DNA of 64,000 bases from Chloroflexota bacterium (GCA_013388745.1 JACAER010000009.1:62001-126000), one strand, 5' to 3'. Shown: positions 18,765-28,302, counted from the stretch's first letter. The notes: generated by a model from the letters alone, not told the origin. Numbers and translations are program-made.

Positions 18765-20204
18765 TTAGTAAGCGCGGGCGAACAAGGCCACCTGCGGCGC
18801 ATCGCCGCCTGTGAAGAAGCATTGGCCGCTGCCGCCCGGCTGCTCGAAAGGGAAGCAGCGAATGGTCGCGCCGGTTTCGTCTTTGATGCGCGCCTCGTCC
18901 GCGCCGCTGCCGCCCCACCAGCCGCGCGCCCAACCGCCGGCTTCCACCACCTGCCGCATCTGATCGTAGCTGCTGACATCATGGATATGGCTGTCGCGGA
19001 AATCCGCCGCCTGCTGGCGCAGATTGTTCTGCACCTCGGCCAGCAGGTCTTTGACGCGCTGCGCCAGCCCCTCCTGGGCCACGAACTGCTTGCCCTCTTT
19101 GCCCATATCGCGGCGCGCCAGCACGGCGTTGTTTTTCTCTACATCTTTGGGGCCGATTTCCATGCGCAGCGGCACACCGCGCATCTCCCAATCGTTGAAC
19201 TTGAAGCCGGGGCTGAGTCCTTCGCGCGTATCGACCTGCACGCGCACGCCCGCGCCGGATAGTTCGTTTTTGATGCGCGCGATGGTCTCCAGCACCAGGC
19301 TCTTTTCGCCGTCGTTTTTGTAAATCGGCACGATCACCACTTGAATCGGCGCGAGCACCGGCGGCAGACGCAGCCCTTTGTCGTCGCCGTGCGCCATGAC
19401 CACCGCGCCCACCATGCGCGTGCTCATGCCCCATGAAGTCGTCCAGCACAACTGGCGGTTGTTGTTTTCGTCCAAATATTGAATATCGAAAGCGCGCGCG
19501 AAATTTTGCCCCAGATTGTGGCTCGTGCCGCATTGCAGCGCTTTCTGGTCGCGCATCATGCCTTCGATGGTATAGGTGCGCAGCGCGCCGGCGAATTTTT
19601 CACGGTCACTTTTGCGCCCTTTGATGACGGGAATCGCCGCATCGTCGCGCGCCAACTGCGCATAAATATCGAGCATTTGCAGCGTTTCGGCTTCGGCGTC
19701 GGCTTCGGTGGCGTGGGCGGTATGGCCTTCCTGCCACAAAAATTCGGCGGTGCGCAAAAACGGGCGCGTGCGCAGTTCCCAGCGCACCACGTTGGCCCAC
19801 TGGTTAATCAGCAGCGGCAGATCGCGGTACGACTGGATCCACTGGCTGAAGGCCTCGCCGATAATCGTTTCGGAAGTCGGGCGCACCACCAGCGGTTCTT
19901 CGAGCTGTTTGCCGCCGGCAATCGTGACAACCGCCAGCTCCGGGCTGAAGCCTTCGACATGTTCGGCTTCGCGTTTCAGGTAGCTTTCGGGGATGAACAG
20001 CGGGAAATAGGCGTTCTGGTGGCCGGTGGCCTTAAAGCGGCGCTCCAGCCCGCCTTTGATGCCTTCCCACAGCTCGTAGCCGTAGGGTTTGATGATGATG
20101 CAGCCGCGCACCGGCGATGGGGCGGCCAGGTCGGCTTTGTAGACGATTTCGTTATACCACGCGGCGAAATCCACGCTTTGCGGCGTGACGGCTTGCTGCG
20201 CCAT
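18765..20204 (-). CDS. proS: prolyl-tRNA synthetase
   Basis: Class II aminoacyl-tRNA synthetase that charges tRNA-Pro. It is the short eukaryote/archaeon-like ProS type: no editing (INS) domain between motifs 2 and 3, and a C-terminal zinc-binding-like extension. Visible are motif 1 around YFPLFIPESYL, motif 2 TRPFLRTAEFLWQEGHTAH, CGTSHNLGQNFA and the motif 3 region. The frame stays open from a TTG at 20222, but ATG 20204 is preferred because GAAGGA lies 9 nt upstream. A clear terminator follows. Confidence 0.95.
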   Translation of the reverse strand: MAQQAVTPQSVDFAAWYNEIVYKADLAAPSPVRGCIIIKPYGYELWEGIKGGLERRFKATGHQNAYFPLFIPESYLKREAEHVEGFSPELAVVTIAGGKQLEEPLVVRPTSETIIGEAFSQWIQSYRDLPLLINQWANVVRWELRTRPFLRTAEFLWQEGHTAHATEADAEAETLQMLDIYAQLARDDAAIPVIKGRKSDREKFAGALRTYTIEGMMRDQKALQCGTSHNLGQNFARAFDIQYLDENNNRQLCWTTSWGMSTRMVGAVVMAHGDDKGLRLPPVLAPIQVVIVPIYKNDGEKSLVLETIARIKNELSGAGVRVQVDTREGLSPGFKFNDWEMRGVPLRMEIGPKDVEKNNAVLARRDMGKEGKQFVAQEGLAQRVKDLLAEVQNNLRQQAADFRDSHIHDVSSYDQMRQVVEAGGWARGWWGGSGADEARIKDETGATIRCFPFEQPGGSGQCFFTGGDAPQVALFARAY

Positions 20205-20473
20205 AGGGATATTTTCCTTCAAAAAATCAGCACAATGGCGGGCATTATAACCGATTGTGCTATGCTATTGGATAGGCAAGTGTTTGAGGCACTGGTCATC
20301 TAGCGCCGCCCTAAACGTGCGCTTTGCCCAAAATCATTCCCCAAAAAGCGCGACCTGACCAGTGTTTACCACAGACGACAGCCGCCAACGCCGGCGACAG
20401 GCGTGGACTTTGCGCCAGCAGCGACCTTAATCTATGACGCCCTCGAAACGATGGATGACCCGCCGTCCAGCGT
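20205..20473. other. intergenic interval, no supported gene
   Basis: The 269 nt between proS and the V4R gene carry the proS leader. On the plus strand there is a short frame ending YDALETMDDPPSSV, which could be a gene remnant but has no recognisable family. I see no repeat or RNA structure here. Confidence 0.3.
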
Positions 20474-21172
20474 TTAGCGCGCGGGGGATTCTGACGCGCC
20501 GTAGATTTCGAAAACGCAGTGTGTATAGCCGTGCGCGCGGCATTGGCTTTCGACAATTTCCAGATAGCGCCCCGTAAACCACTTCAGCCCGCCATCCAAC
20601 ATACCACTGACGCAGGCGCACATGGGCTGCTCGCCGCCGTGCGCGCTGTGAGCGCTGTCGGCGCTGCGCCCAAAACACGCCGGGCACTGGTGCATGGTGT
20701 AGACGAAATGATCGGGTTTTTCGATGATCGTGCCTCTGTGCGGCGAATCGAAGCTGATAATGAGCTGGTCGAGAAGCGGCAGCGCGGCTTCGACCTGCGC
20801 ATGCAGCGCCAGCGCTTGATACGAAGCCGCAGTACGCATTTTGAGCGCGGGGATGATGTCGTAAAAGGCGGGCAACCGCTCGGAAAACATTTCGCGCCCG
20901 GCGCGTTTGCTGATGCTGCGTCCCTGCGCGCGCCCGGCCATGTCTTCTAATCCCTGACAGATGGAAGCGATATAGGCAATATCGAAGCCGCGCCGCAGAT
21001 CATCGGGCGGGTACTGATGCACAAACTGGCGCAGCCCGCTCATAATCAGCGTGGCATTCGCGCCGTTTTTGCTCATAACCTCTTCCAGCGCCAGCAAAAA
21101 ATGCAGGCCGAAGCGGTTAGCGTAGCACAGCCCGCTCGGCGGCACCAACGGCGCGCTCGGTGGGTGATACAT
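20474..21172 (-). CDS. V4R-domain protein
   Basis: A 232-residue protein whose last ~80 residues fit the V4R (4-vinyl reductase) small-molecule-binding domain: HQCPACFG, CACVSGMLDGGLKWFTGR and CRAHGYTHCVFEI, with Cys pairs that in relatives can bind metal. The N-terminal part is helical. V4R proteins act as ligand or hydrocarbon sensors and in bacteriochlorophyll/phenol regulation; the ligand here is unknown. Its ATG shares one base with the TGA of the repeat-protein gene upstream (TGATG), implying translational coupling. Confidence 0.65.
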   Translation of the reverse strand: MYHPPSAPLVPPSGLCYANRFGLHFLLALEEVMSKNGANATLIMSGLRQFVHQYPPDDLRRGFDIAYIASICQGLEDMAGRAQGRSISKRAGREMFSERLPAFYDIIPALKMRTAASYQALALHAQVEAALPLLDQLIISFDSPHRGTIIEKPDHFVYTMHQCPACFGRSADSAHSAHGGEQPMCACVSGMLDGGLKWFTGRYLEIVESQCRAHGYTHCVFEIYGASESPAR

Positions 21173-21441
21173 CAGCGCCGCCTCCGGCTGCGGAAAGCGA
21201 AAAGGCTGAAGACGCTCAAAAAGCTGAAGGCACTGAAGACTGAAAGCACGCTGAACAGGCTGCCGACTGACACAAAGCCGCCGACACTGAACAGCGACAG
21301 GATGCTGCCGGTGCTGCCGATGGAAAGAATACTCCCGGTGCTGCCAATCGACAGGATGCTGGCCGTGCTGCCGATAGAGAACAGGCTGGCGGTGCTGCCG
21401 ATGGACGACTGGCGGCGGGGCGGGGTGTCGTGCGCGTGCAT
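21172..21441 (-). CDS. small protein of 9-residue SIGSTxSxL repeats
   Basis: An 89-residue product made almost wholly of nine-residue units: SIGSTASLF, SIGSTASIL, SIGSTGSIL (twice), then degenerating to SLFSVGGFV, SVGSLFSVL, SVFSAFSFL, SVFSLFAFR and an Arg-rich tail. The N-terminus DTPPRRQSS is polar. The regular Ser/Gly/hydrophobic alternation suggests a beta-solenoid or stacked strands with a basic C-terminal anchor. I know of similar uncharacterised repeats but no function. The stop overlaps the start of the V4R gene by one base. Confidence 0.6.
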   Translation of the reverse strand: MHAHDTPPRRQSSIGSTASLFSIGSTASILSIGSTGSILSIGSTGSILSLFSVGGFVSVGSLFSVLSVFSAFSFLSVFSLFAFRSRRRR

Positions 21442-21444
21442 GGT

Positions 21445-22023
21445 TTAGGATTCGAGTTTAAAAACGTCGCTCAGCGCAATGTGCAGGCCGGGAAACAGTG
21501 TTTCGCCGTCCAGTGTTTCGCCGTCGCGGTAAATGCGCGGCGGGCGTGTGTTGTTCTGATAGCGGTGCAGTTCGCGCGCGTCGGGGAACAACAGCCAGGT
21601 TTCCTGCGTGCCATATTTAAGATAATCGGCGATTTTTTCGATCAGCTTTTCGGTGGCCTGTCCGGGCAAAGCGACTTCGACGGCCAGATCAGGCGCGCCC
21701 TCGAAGTGCCCCGACCAGTTAAAATCCGCCGGGAAACGCTCGCGACGCACGAACGACAGATCGGGGATGCGCTCGATGAGGATTTTGCGCCCTTCGCGCT
21801 TGAGGACGTATTTCAGCCCCTCTGTGAACAGTTCGCCCAGTCCGGCAGTTTTCACAACGACAAACAGCAGGCGATATAGATTGTCAATAATGCGCACATG
21901 GATTGCGGTCATGTTTTCGTCGTCCTCTGCCACGAATTCGCCGTCGAGTACCTCGATACGCGCGTCGTCGTCGCTGCGCAGCCACTCCTCGGCGGTGATG
22001 CAGGTTTCGGTTTTATCGGTCAT
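21445..22023 (-). CDS. Uma2-family protein (PD-(D/E)XK fold)
   Basis: A 192-residue Uma2/DUF820 protein: ITAEEWLRSDDDARIEVLDGEFV at the N-terminus, IPDLSFVRRERF then GAPDLAVEVALPGQATEKLIEKIADYLKYG in the core (Asp, Glu and Lys of a restriction-endonuclease-like site), and a C-terminal LFPGLHIALSDVF. The frame is open to 22119, but ATG 22023 is chosen because it begins the conserved region and has GAGGA ~10 nt upstream. The biological role of this very large family is not established. It lies just upstream (minus sense) of the repeat-protein/V4R pair. Confidence 0.82.
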   Translation of the reverse strand: MTDKTETCITAEEWLRSDDDARIEVLDGEFVAEDDENMTAIHVRIIDNLYRLLFVVVKTAGLGELFTEGLKYVLKREGRKILIERIPDLSFVRRERFPADFNWSGHFEGAPDLAVEVALPGQATEKLIEKIADYLKYGTQETWLLFPDARELHRYQNNTRPPRIYRDGETLDGETLFPGLHIALSDVFKLES

Positions 22024-22138
22024 GCGCGCCCGTCCTCGTCTCTGAGCGAAAAAGCTGTTTTTTATTATAGCGTGGATGGGGAAAAGCGGCGCAAAAGGGC
22101 GTGCCAGGCACGGCGACACGCCCCTGATTTGTCGCGCG

Positions 22139-23743
22139 CTAAATGCTCACAGGTGGCCGGTATTCGCCGAAGACGCCGCGCAGGGTGTGGCAGATTTCGC
22201 CCAGCGTCACGTCGTTTTCGACGCATTCCACCATCAGCGGCAGCAGATTGTCTGTGCCGCGCGCTGCGGTTTCCAGCCGGGCGCGCAGTTCGGCAACGCG
22301 CGTGTTATCGCGGCGGGCGCGCAGTTCGGCCAGCTTCTGGCGCTGCGCGGTCTCGATGTCCGGGTTGACCTTGAGCAGATCGGGGTGATGTTCTTCGTGC
22401 GTCTGGAACATATTCACGCCGACGATCACCTCGCTGCCATCTTCCACACCGCGCTGATAGAAATACGCCGCGTCCTGAATCTCATTGTTGATAAAGCCCA
22501 TTTCGATAGCGCGCTGCGCCCCGCCCATCTCATCGATGCGGTTCAAATAGTCCTGCGCGCGCCGTTCGATCTCGTTGGTCAGATGCTCGATGACATAGCT
22601 GCCCGCCAGCGGATCGACCGTATCGCAGACTCCGGTTTCGTAGGCGATAATCTGCTGCGTGCGCAGCGCCGTCTGCACGGCTTTTTCGGTGGGCAGCGCC
22701 AGCGCTTCGTCCATGCTGTTGGTGTGCAGCGACTGCGTGCCGCCCAAGACCGCTGCCAGCGCTTGCAAGGCCACGCGCACGATATTGTTTTCCGGCTGCT
22801 GTGCGGTGAGTGTGCTGCCACCGGTCTGCGTGTGGAAGCGCAGCAGCCAGCTTTTGGCGTTTTGCGCCATGAAGCGTTCACGCATAATCTTGGCCCACAA
22901 GCGGCGCGCCGCGCGGAATTTGGCGACTTCTTCCAGAAAATTGTTGTGCGCGTTGAAGAAGAACGAGAGCTGCGGCGCGAATTCGTCCACGTTCAGCCCG
23001 GCGTCGATGGCCGCCTGCACATAAGCGATGCCGTTGGCCAGCGTAAAGGCCACTTCCTGCACCGCCGTGCTGCCGGCCTCGCGGATGTGGTAGCCGCTGA
23101 TGCTGATCGTATTCCAGTGCGGCACACTGGTTTTGCAGTAGGCGAACAAATCGGTAATCAGGCGCATCGAATGCTTGGGCGGGTAAATATACGTCCCGCG
23201 CGCGATGTATTCCTTGAGAATGTCGTTCTGCACCGTCCCGCGAAGCTGTTCGCTCGGCACGCCCTGCCGCTTGCCGACGGCGATATACATCGCCAGCAGC
23301 ACCGTGGCCGGCGCGTTGATCGTCATGCTGGTCGAGACTTTATCCAGCGGAATGCCTTCGAACAGGCGCGCCATGTCATGCACGCTGCTGATGCTCACGC
23401 CGACTTTGCCGACTTCGCCCAGCGCCATCGGGTCGTCGGCATCGTAGCCGATCTGCGTCGGCAGATCGAAGGCCACCGAGAGACCAGTCTGCCCCTGTTC
23501 CAGCAGATAGCGATAGCGCGCGTTGGATTCATCGGCGGTAGCGTAGCCAGCGTACTGGCGCATCGTCCAGAAGCGCGAGCGATACATGGTGGCCTGGATG
23601 CCGCGCGTGTAGGGGTAAGCGCCGGGCGCGCCCAGATCGGCGTCATAATTGATAACCGTATCGGCGGGGGTGTGTACGCGTTCCAGCGGAATGCCGGAAG
23701 AGGTGGTAAAGGAGGCTTTGCGTTCCTGTACTTTTTCTGCCAT
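22139..23743 (-). CDS. mutB: methylmalonyl-CoA mutase large subunit
   Basis: A 534-residue cobalamin-dependent mutase catalytic subunit without the B12 domain. It shows [13 protein letters not shown], Tyr64 in [30 protein letters not shown] with Gln172 and Arg182, and [10 protein letters not shown] with His219. Tyr64/Arg182 are the residues that hold the carboxylate of methylmalonyl-CoA, in contrast to Phe/Gln in the paralogue at 3133-4815. It should interconvert succinyl-CoA and (R)-methylmalonyl-CoA together with a separate B12-binding subunit not present here. Ethylmalonyl-CoA as substrate cannot be excluded. Confidence 0.87.
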   Translation of the reverse strand: MAEKVQERKASFTTSSGIPLERVHTPADTVINYDADLGAPGAYPYTRGIQATMYRSRFWTMRQYAGYATADESNARYRYLLEQGQTGLSVAFDLPTQIGYDADDPMALGEVGKVGVSISSVHDMARLFEGIPLDKVSTSMTINAPATVLLAMYIAVGKRQGVPSEQLRGTVQNDILKEYIARGTYIYPPKHSMRLITDLFAYCKTSVPHWNTISISGYHIREAGSTAVQEVAFTLANGIAYVQAAIDAGLNVDEFAPQLSFFFNAHNNFLEEVAKFRAARRLWAKIMRERFMAQNAKSWLLRFHTQTGGSTLTAQQPENNIVRVALQALAAVLGGTQSLHTNSMDEALALPTEKAVQTALRTQQIIAYETGVCDTVDPLAGSYVIEHLTNEIERRAQDYLNRIDEMGGAQRAIEMGFINNEIQDAAYFYQRGVEDGSEVIVGVNMFQTHEEHHPDLLKVNPDIETAQRQKLAELRARRDNTRVAELRARLETAARGTDNLLPLMVECVENDVTLGEICHTLRGVFGEYRPPVSI

Positions 23744-23840
23744 GTGGATACTTATCCTTGATGAACGGTTTCTGTATCAAGAATAGTATATCGCGCAGCA
23801 TTGGCCGCATGACAAACATCATTAATTGAGGGGGACAGAG

Positions 23841-24071
23841 TTAGTGTTTATGTGCTTGATGTGCCCGAATCTCTGCATCTATTTCTTCGCTGCTCGGCTT
23901 TGCATCATCTGGCAGCTTATCTATCATGGCGATTGTGTCGGACAACCGCTTACCGGCTTCGCGATGGCGAACCTGGACTTCCCAAAATGCAATGATCGCT
24001 TCGTTTTGCTCGCCAATCACAAGGCCAACCGCTTCGGCACGTTCAAGCAAAGCTTCCGGCACTTTGATCAT
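23841..24071 (-). CDS. small hypothetical, antitoxin-like
   Basis: A 76-residue helical protein: MIKVPEALLERAEAVGLVIGEQNEAIIAFW, then a charged helix and PSSEEIDAEIRAHQ at the end. The opening resembles ribbon-helix-helix or small antitoxin-like proteins common in this lineage, but I cannot name a family. No toxin gene adjoins it. A ribosome-binding site is not obvious. Confidence 0.4.
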   Translation of the reverse strand: MIKVPEALLERAEAVGLVIGEQNEAIIAFWEVQVRHREAGKRLSDTIAMIDKLPDDAKPSSEEIDAEIRAHQAHKH

Positions 24072-24170
24072 GATAATGACATCGCTGATTGTCGTCCCCT
24101 CTGGCAGCGACGGTTCGCCCCTAGCTTAGGGGTATTGTATACCCGGCCAACGTCCAGGAAAACCACCTCT

Positions 24171-24776
24171 TCAGCCCCGCAGGCCGTTAAATGTGCTTTT
24201 GGGGACATACACTTTTTCAAAATTCTCAAAAGTTAAATCCGTAAAATCCAGCTTCAGTTCCCCCCGCAGCAGGTCGAACAGCGCGGTATAGCTGAGCGTG
24301 ATGCGCGGCGCTTCCAGCAGGCCGAGCGCTTCGATCAGGCGCTCAATCGTGTCGGCGTCGCTTTCGATTTCGACAAAATTACCGAACGGCATTTCGTCCA
24401 GCACGATTTCCGCTCCTGCCAATTGGTAGGTCGTGCGGTATTTTTCATAGGTCATATACGGCGCGTAGCCCAGCTTGCCCAGAATCGCCTCCATCAGCCA
24501 GAAGTCACTGACATCCACCTCCAGTTCTGTGCGGTTAGTGATGCCCTGCTGGGATGTGCCATCCTCTTTATAGGTCAGGCGCGTGCGCGTGTCGCGGCGC
24601 AGACGCAGCGCGATGCCATTGGGCGTCAGCGTGTGTTCGGCGTTTTCATAGCGCACATTGCGCTCGTAGACGCGCGGCGTGTGCAGTTTGGCGCCGTGCG
24701 CTTGCAAGCGGTGTTCGAAAGCGGTCAGGTTGGGCACATACAGCTTGACTTCGGTTTCGGTGGCATTCGCGCTCAT
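24171..24776 (-). CDS. CYTH domain (class IV adenylate cyclase-like) protein
   Basis: A 201-residue CYTH protein. The signature ExExK is Glu7-Glu9-Lys11, followed by the alternating charged strands LRLRRDTRTRLTYK, RTELEVDV, and FVEIES, which line the family's triphosphate tunnel. Members hydrolyse inorganic tripolyphosphate or thiamine triphosphate, or act as CyaB-type adenylate cyclases; which applies here cannot be read from sequence. ATG 24776 overlaps the TGA of the upstream membrane-protein gene by four bases. It ends the operon that begins with ppx/gppA. Confidence 0.82.
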   Translation of the reverse strand: MSANATETEVKLYVPNLTAFEHRLQAHGAKLHTPRVYERNVRYENAEHTLTPNGIALRLRRDTRTRLTYKEDGTSQQGITNRTELEVDVSDFWLMEAILGKLGYAPYMTYEKYRTTYQLAGAEIVLDEMPFGNFVEIESDADTIERLIEALGLLEAPRITLSYTALFDLLRGELKLDFTDLTFENFEKVYVPKSTFNGLRG

Positions 24777-25387
24777 GGCATGTCCTCGTTTGGCGGGCGA
24801 TACGGCTCTTCGCGCAGCGCATGGCTGACCAGCAGTTTGACGTAATAGACCGGAATAAACCATTCTAAACCAGGTGTGGGACTCAGCCCATAAAAAGTGA
24901 TTAAAAATCCGCCGCACAGCGCCAGCAGCGCCAGCGGACGCTGCAAGTACAGCGGGCTGCGCAGAATCAGCGCCGCCGCCAGCAGCAGATAGCCATAGAC
25001 CAGCGCGAAAAAGCCCCAATCGCCCGGACGAAAAAACAGCACAACGAGCGCTGGCTGCACAGCATGGATAACGATGAACAGCATATGCTGGCGGAAACCC
25101 TGTCCAGCGCGATGATACCAGCGTTTGCCGCTGGAAGCCGCGTTTGTCGCCACGCCGCCGACCAGATCCTCCGCCAGCAGCGCCGCCACGACATACTGAA
25201 CTAATGACCAGTCGAGTGCGTTAGCCGCTGCGTAGATCACAAGCGCGACCGCCGCCGCCAGGCCGCTGCCCACTTCCAGCCAGATTTCGGCGCGGGTGGT
25301 GCCGGGACCAAAAAACGTGTCGAGTTGGCCGCGCCAGCCTGGGCGGGGCGGCGGGTACTGCCAGTTGATGCGCGGTTCAGGATTCAT
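24773..25387 (-). CDS. integral membrane protein of unknown function
   Basis: A 204-residue protein with a polar, Pro-rich N-terminus (residues 1-35), about five hydrophobic segments between ~37 and ~190, and a short polar tail. I do not recognise a family. Its ATG lies inside the end of the Uma2 gene (11-nt overlap) and its stop overlaps the CYTH start, so it is embedded in the operon. Confidence 0.6.
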   Translation of the reverse strand: MNPEPRINWQYPPPRPGWRGQLDTFFGPGTTRAEIWLEVGSGLAAAVALVIYAAANALDWSLVQYVVAALLAEDLVGGVATNAASSGKRWYHRAGQGFRQHMLFIVIHAVQPALVVLFFRPGDWGFFALVYGYLLLAAALILRSPLYLQRPLALLALCGGFLITFYGLSPTPGLEWFIPVYYVKLLVSHALREEPYRPPNEDMP

Positions 25388-25964
25388 TGTTCACCTCGAA
25401 CGTCACTTTCTCGTACACATCGGCCAGCGCCAGCACACAGTCAATCGAGCGCGGGGTGAGCGTGGCCTCCATAGCGGCAGCTTCGCTGAGCAGCCACTGG
25501 CCGTTATCCTGCCGCCAATAACTTTCGCTGCGCGCGCTGTCCTGCGCGATCAGTACCACCTCGCGCAGCGACTCCAGTTTGCGATAATGTTGAAACTTTT
25601 TGCCGCGATCATAGGCTTCCGTAGACGGCGACGGCACCTCGATCAGCGGTATAGGGTTCAGCAGCGAAGGCGGGTTTTCCTTCGTAAACTCCGCCGCGCC
25701 GCAGACCACCGCGAGATCGGGATACGTATACAGCCCGCTAGGACCGACACGGACGCGCATATCCGTGGCGTAGATTTTGCAGGGACGCTGGCGTAACTGG
25801 ATGTTCAAGGTCGTGAGTGTATTGCCGGTCACCAGCACATGGTTCTCGCTGCCGCCGGTCATGGTGAAGATTTCGCCATCATAATATTCGTGGCGGATGT
25901 CGCTCTCGCGTTCCAGCGCCAGATACTCTTCAACACTGTATTTGGGAGTGAGCAAAGCAGACAT
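25377..25964 (-). CDS. Uma2-family protein (PD-(D/E)XK fold)
   Basis: A 195-residue complete Uma2 protein: KYSVEEYLALERESDIRHEYYDGEIF, then YPDLAVVCG, LIEVPSPSTEAYDRGKKFQHYRKL and EVVLIAQD, with core Asp, Glu and Lys in order. ATG 25964 follows GGAGGA, a strong site, so the longer frame to 26117 is not used. It sits between an SMI1/KNR4 gene and a membrane-protein gene within the ppx operon. Confidence 0.87.
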   Translation of the reverse strand: MSALLTPKYSVEEYLALERESDIRHEYYDGEIFTMTGGSENHVLVTGNTLTTLNIQLRQRPCKIYATDMRVRVGPSGLYTYPDLAVVCGAAEFTKENPPSLLNPIPLIEVPSPSTEAYDRGKKFQHYRKLESLREVVLIAQDSARSESYWRQDNGQWLLSEAAAMEATLTPRSIDCVLALADVYEKVTFEVNNES

Positions 25965-26013
25965 AGTGCGTATTCCTCCGCGTTTAGCCGGGCGACGAGC
26001 CGCCGGCGCTGAG

Positions 26014-26556
26014 TTACGCCAGGCCGCGTTCCAGCCAATCGAGATACCAATCGAGAAAGTCCATGCGCCTGAGCGGATTGTGCGAATGCGGCAGTGCCAG
26101 CAGCCCTTGATTGGCATAACGTCCGTCCGCCCAGATCGTGCCGCGCGCCGCGCCTGTTACCACCAGCAGTTCATAGCCGCCGCTGCCAGTATTGCAGATG
26201 CGCATCGCCCCGCGCGTCAGGCTGTCATCCAGGTATTCGTCGTCCGACAAATGCTCTTCGTTCCAATCGCCGCCGTGCGGGAACGGCTCACGCAGCAAAG
26301 ACAGCGCCGCCTTGTGATAACCCAGCGGCAGCACGCCATAATATGGCCCCGCGCCGCCGCCGCCCACTTGCAGCAGAAAATCGCGATAACCCTCCGGCAG
26401 GCGCACCTGCCATTCCTGTTCGAACGCCGCGACCTGCGCCACGCTCAAGGTCTGGCTCAGGCGATAGCGATGCACATTCGCGCCGAATAACCTGTACTGT
26501 GGGTCGCGCCCGCGCAGCAGCGCCAATTTCACTTTGATCTCATCAAGCAGACTCAT
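26014..26556 (-). CDS. SMI1/KNR4 family protein
   Basis: A 180-residue protein with the SMI1/KNR4 core: AFEQEWQVRLPEGYRDFLLQVGGGGAGPYYGVLPL, then AMRICNTGSGGYELLVVTGAARGTIWAD and a C-terminal DFLDWYLDWL. In bacteria this fold is common as an immunity or regulatory module, but no toxin is evident next to it. The start at ATG 26556 overlaps the 3' end of ppx by 14 nt, so the pair is translationally linked. Confidence 0.8.
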   Translation of the reverse strand: MSLLDEIKVKLALLRGRDPQYRLFGANVHRYRLSQTLSVAQVAAFEQEWQVRLPEGYRDFLLQVGGGGAGPYYGVLPLGYHKAALSLLREPFPHGGDWNEEHLSDDEYLDDSLTRGAMRICNTGSGGYELLVVTGAARGTIWADGRYANQGLLALPHSHNPLRRMDFLDWYLDWLERGLA

Positions 26557-28123
26557 AAGGCACAGCCACCAGTTGCAATTCCAGCCCAAACGCCGCTTCA
26601 AACAGCCCGCGATGCTGTTCCGCCGACCAGAGCGCGATCTTTTCGTCGCCGCGCATATACAGCTCCATCTGCGCCCAGTTCGCCCCCAGCGTGATGTGTA
26701 CCTGCTGCACCACGCCGTCGCGCGCGCGATCCAGATGCTCCGCCAGCCGCAGCAGCGCGCTCCACTGCGCCAGGCGTATTTCGTCGCCGGGCTGCATCAG
26801 ACCGCGCAGTTCATCCCATCCCGGCTCGCCTTTACGGTGGTAGCGTGTCATCAGGGCGATCAGCGCGATTTCGCGGTGGGTGAAACCCGGCAGCCCGGCG
26901 TTCAAAATCAGGTATGCGCCGTGTTTATGGTGCTCGTTGTAGTCCACGATCACGCCGATGTCGTGCAGCATCGATGCCGCCCACAGCAGTTCGCGCTCAC
27001 TCTCGCCGAAACCGAAGCGGGCGCGCAGTTGGTCGAACATGGCCAGCGTCAGCCGCGCGACATGCTGCGCGTGCTTTTCCTGAAAGCGATACAAGTGCGC
27101 CAGATTCATGATCGCCGCCCGGCGCACATCGTCGAACAGAGGCGCGCTGGCCTCTGCGCCCAGAAAACGCTCGTAAAACAGACCCTCGCGCACGCTCTGG
27201 CTGCACACTTCCAGCGTCTCGAAGCCGCCGGCGCGCATCACCTCGCGGATAATAAAGGCGCCGCCCAGGGCAATATCGGCGCGGTCGGCCTTCATCCCTG
27301 CCATTTTCTTGCGCCCGGCCACATCAAGCGCCGCCAGCCGCTTGCACAGCTCGTCCATCTGCGCGCGCGTCAGCACATAGCCGTGCGGGTCATCCATCAC
27401 ATAGTCGCTTTGTTTTTGCGCCAGCCGCGCCATCTGGCGCAGCATCCCGCCCACGCCCACCAGCCGTTCACCTCCGCCCATTTTGTACCACTGGAGCGCG
27501 CCAAACTGCGCCTGCAAATGTCCTTGCAGACGTTCCAGATCGCCTTTGCGCGGGGGGTCGTTGGGCAAAAAACGTTCGCTCATACGCACGACGCCCAGGG
27601 GCAGCGAAATGCGTTCGCGCATCTGCCGCTGCTGCACGCGCGTGATCTGCACCGAGCCCCCGCCGAGATCGAAGACAAAACCGTCGGTAAGCGTCGTGCT
27701 GTTGACCGCCGCTAGGTAGCCGTAGGCAGCTTCTTCTTCGCCAGAAATCACGCGCACATGCAGCCCAGTTTCGGCTTTGATGCGCGCCAGCAGACTGGCA
27801 GCGTTGCTGCCGTCGCGCAGCGCGCTGGTGCCCACCGCCACGATGTCGCTGATGCCCGCCGCGCGGCAGAACGAAGCGTAGATATGCGCTGCCCGCAGCG
27901 CCCGTTCTATCGCCGCCGCGCGGATCACGCCGGCTTCGGCCATGCCTTCGCTCAGGCGCACGACTTCGCGGATCTCATCCACCATCTTGAAGCTGAGACC
28001 GGACACATAAGCGATGACAATCAGGCGAAAGCTGTTGCTGCCCATGTCGATAAGGGCGATGCGGCGCTCGCCGCTTTCGGCTGCGCGGCGCTGCGCCAAC
28101 GAATCAAGGGGTTTCAGGGTCAT
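26543..28123 (-). CDS. ppx: Ppx/GppA phosphatase (exopolyphosphatase)
   Basis: A 526-residue exopolyphosphatase / guanosine pentaphosphate phosphatase. The ASKHA ATPase-like N-terminal half shows IDMGSNSFRL (25-34), VGTSALRDGSNA, SGEEEAAYGYLA and FDLGGGSVQ. The C-terminal half has an HD-type motif (LHDIG) typical of the long Ppx form. It removes terminal phosphates from polyphosphate or pppGpp. It is the first gene of a five-gene minus-strand run that ends with the CYTH protein, so a phosphate or polyphosphate context is inferred. Confidence 0.9.
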   Translation of the reverse strand: MTLKPLDSLAQRRAAESGERRIALIDMGSNSFRLIVIAYVSGLSFKMVDEIREVVRLSEGMAEAGVIRAAAIERALRAAHIYASFCRAAGISDIVAVGTSALRDGSNAASLLARIKAETGLHVRVISGEEEAAYGYLAAVNSTTLTDGFVFDLGGGSVQITRVQQRQMRERISLPLGVVRMSERFLPNDPPRKGDLERLQGHLQAQFGALQWYKMGGGERLVGVGGMLRQMARLAQKQSDYVMDDPHGYVLTRAQMDELCKRLAALDVAGRKKMAGMKADRADIALGGAFIIREVMRAGGFETLEVCSQSVREGLFYERFLGAEASAPLFDDVRRAAIMNLAHLYRFQEKHAQHVARLTLAMFDQLRARFGFGESERELLWAASMLHDIGVIVDYNEHHKHGAYLILNAGLPGFTHREIALIALMTRYHRKGEPGWDELRGLMQPGDEIRLAQWSALLRLAEHLDRARDGVVQQVHITLGANWAQMELYMRGDEKIALWSAEQHRGLFEAAFGLELQLVAVPYESA

Positions 28124-28302
28124 GCGCTGCTTCTTTCGTTTGCAGGGTGGCGGTGTCGCGCGGGGGAGAACAGGCCAGCCAACCGCGCTATCTTATTTAT
28201 TGTAACATGGGCGACGCCTGGGGGCTGTGGCCCGCCGAGAGAAAACATAAGATACAGTGCGGCAGCACAGAAAGGTTGCGCTGCCGCTGCGTTCTGGATA
28301 GC

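Noticed and set aside
20311-20556. 81-codon minus-strand frame between proS and the V4R gene
   Set aside because: It overlaps the V4R gene, is Arg/Ala-rich and resembles no family.
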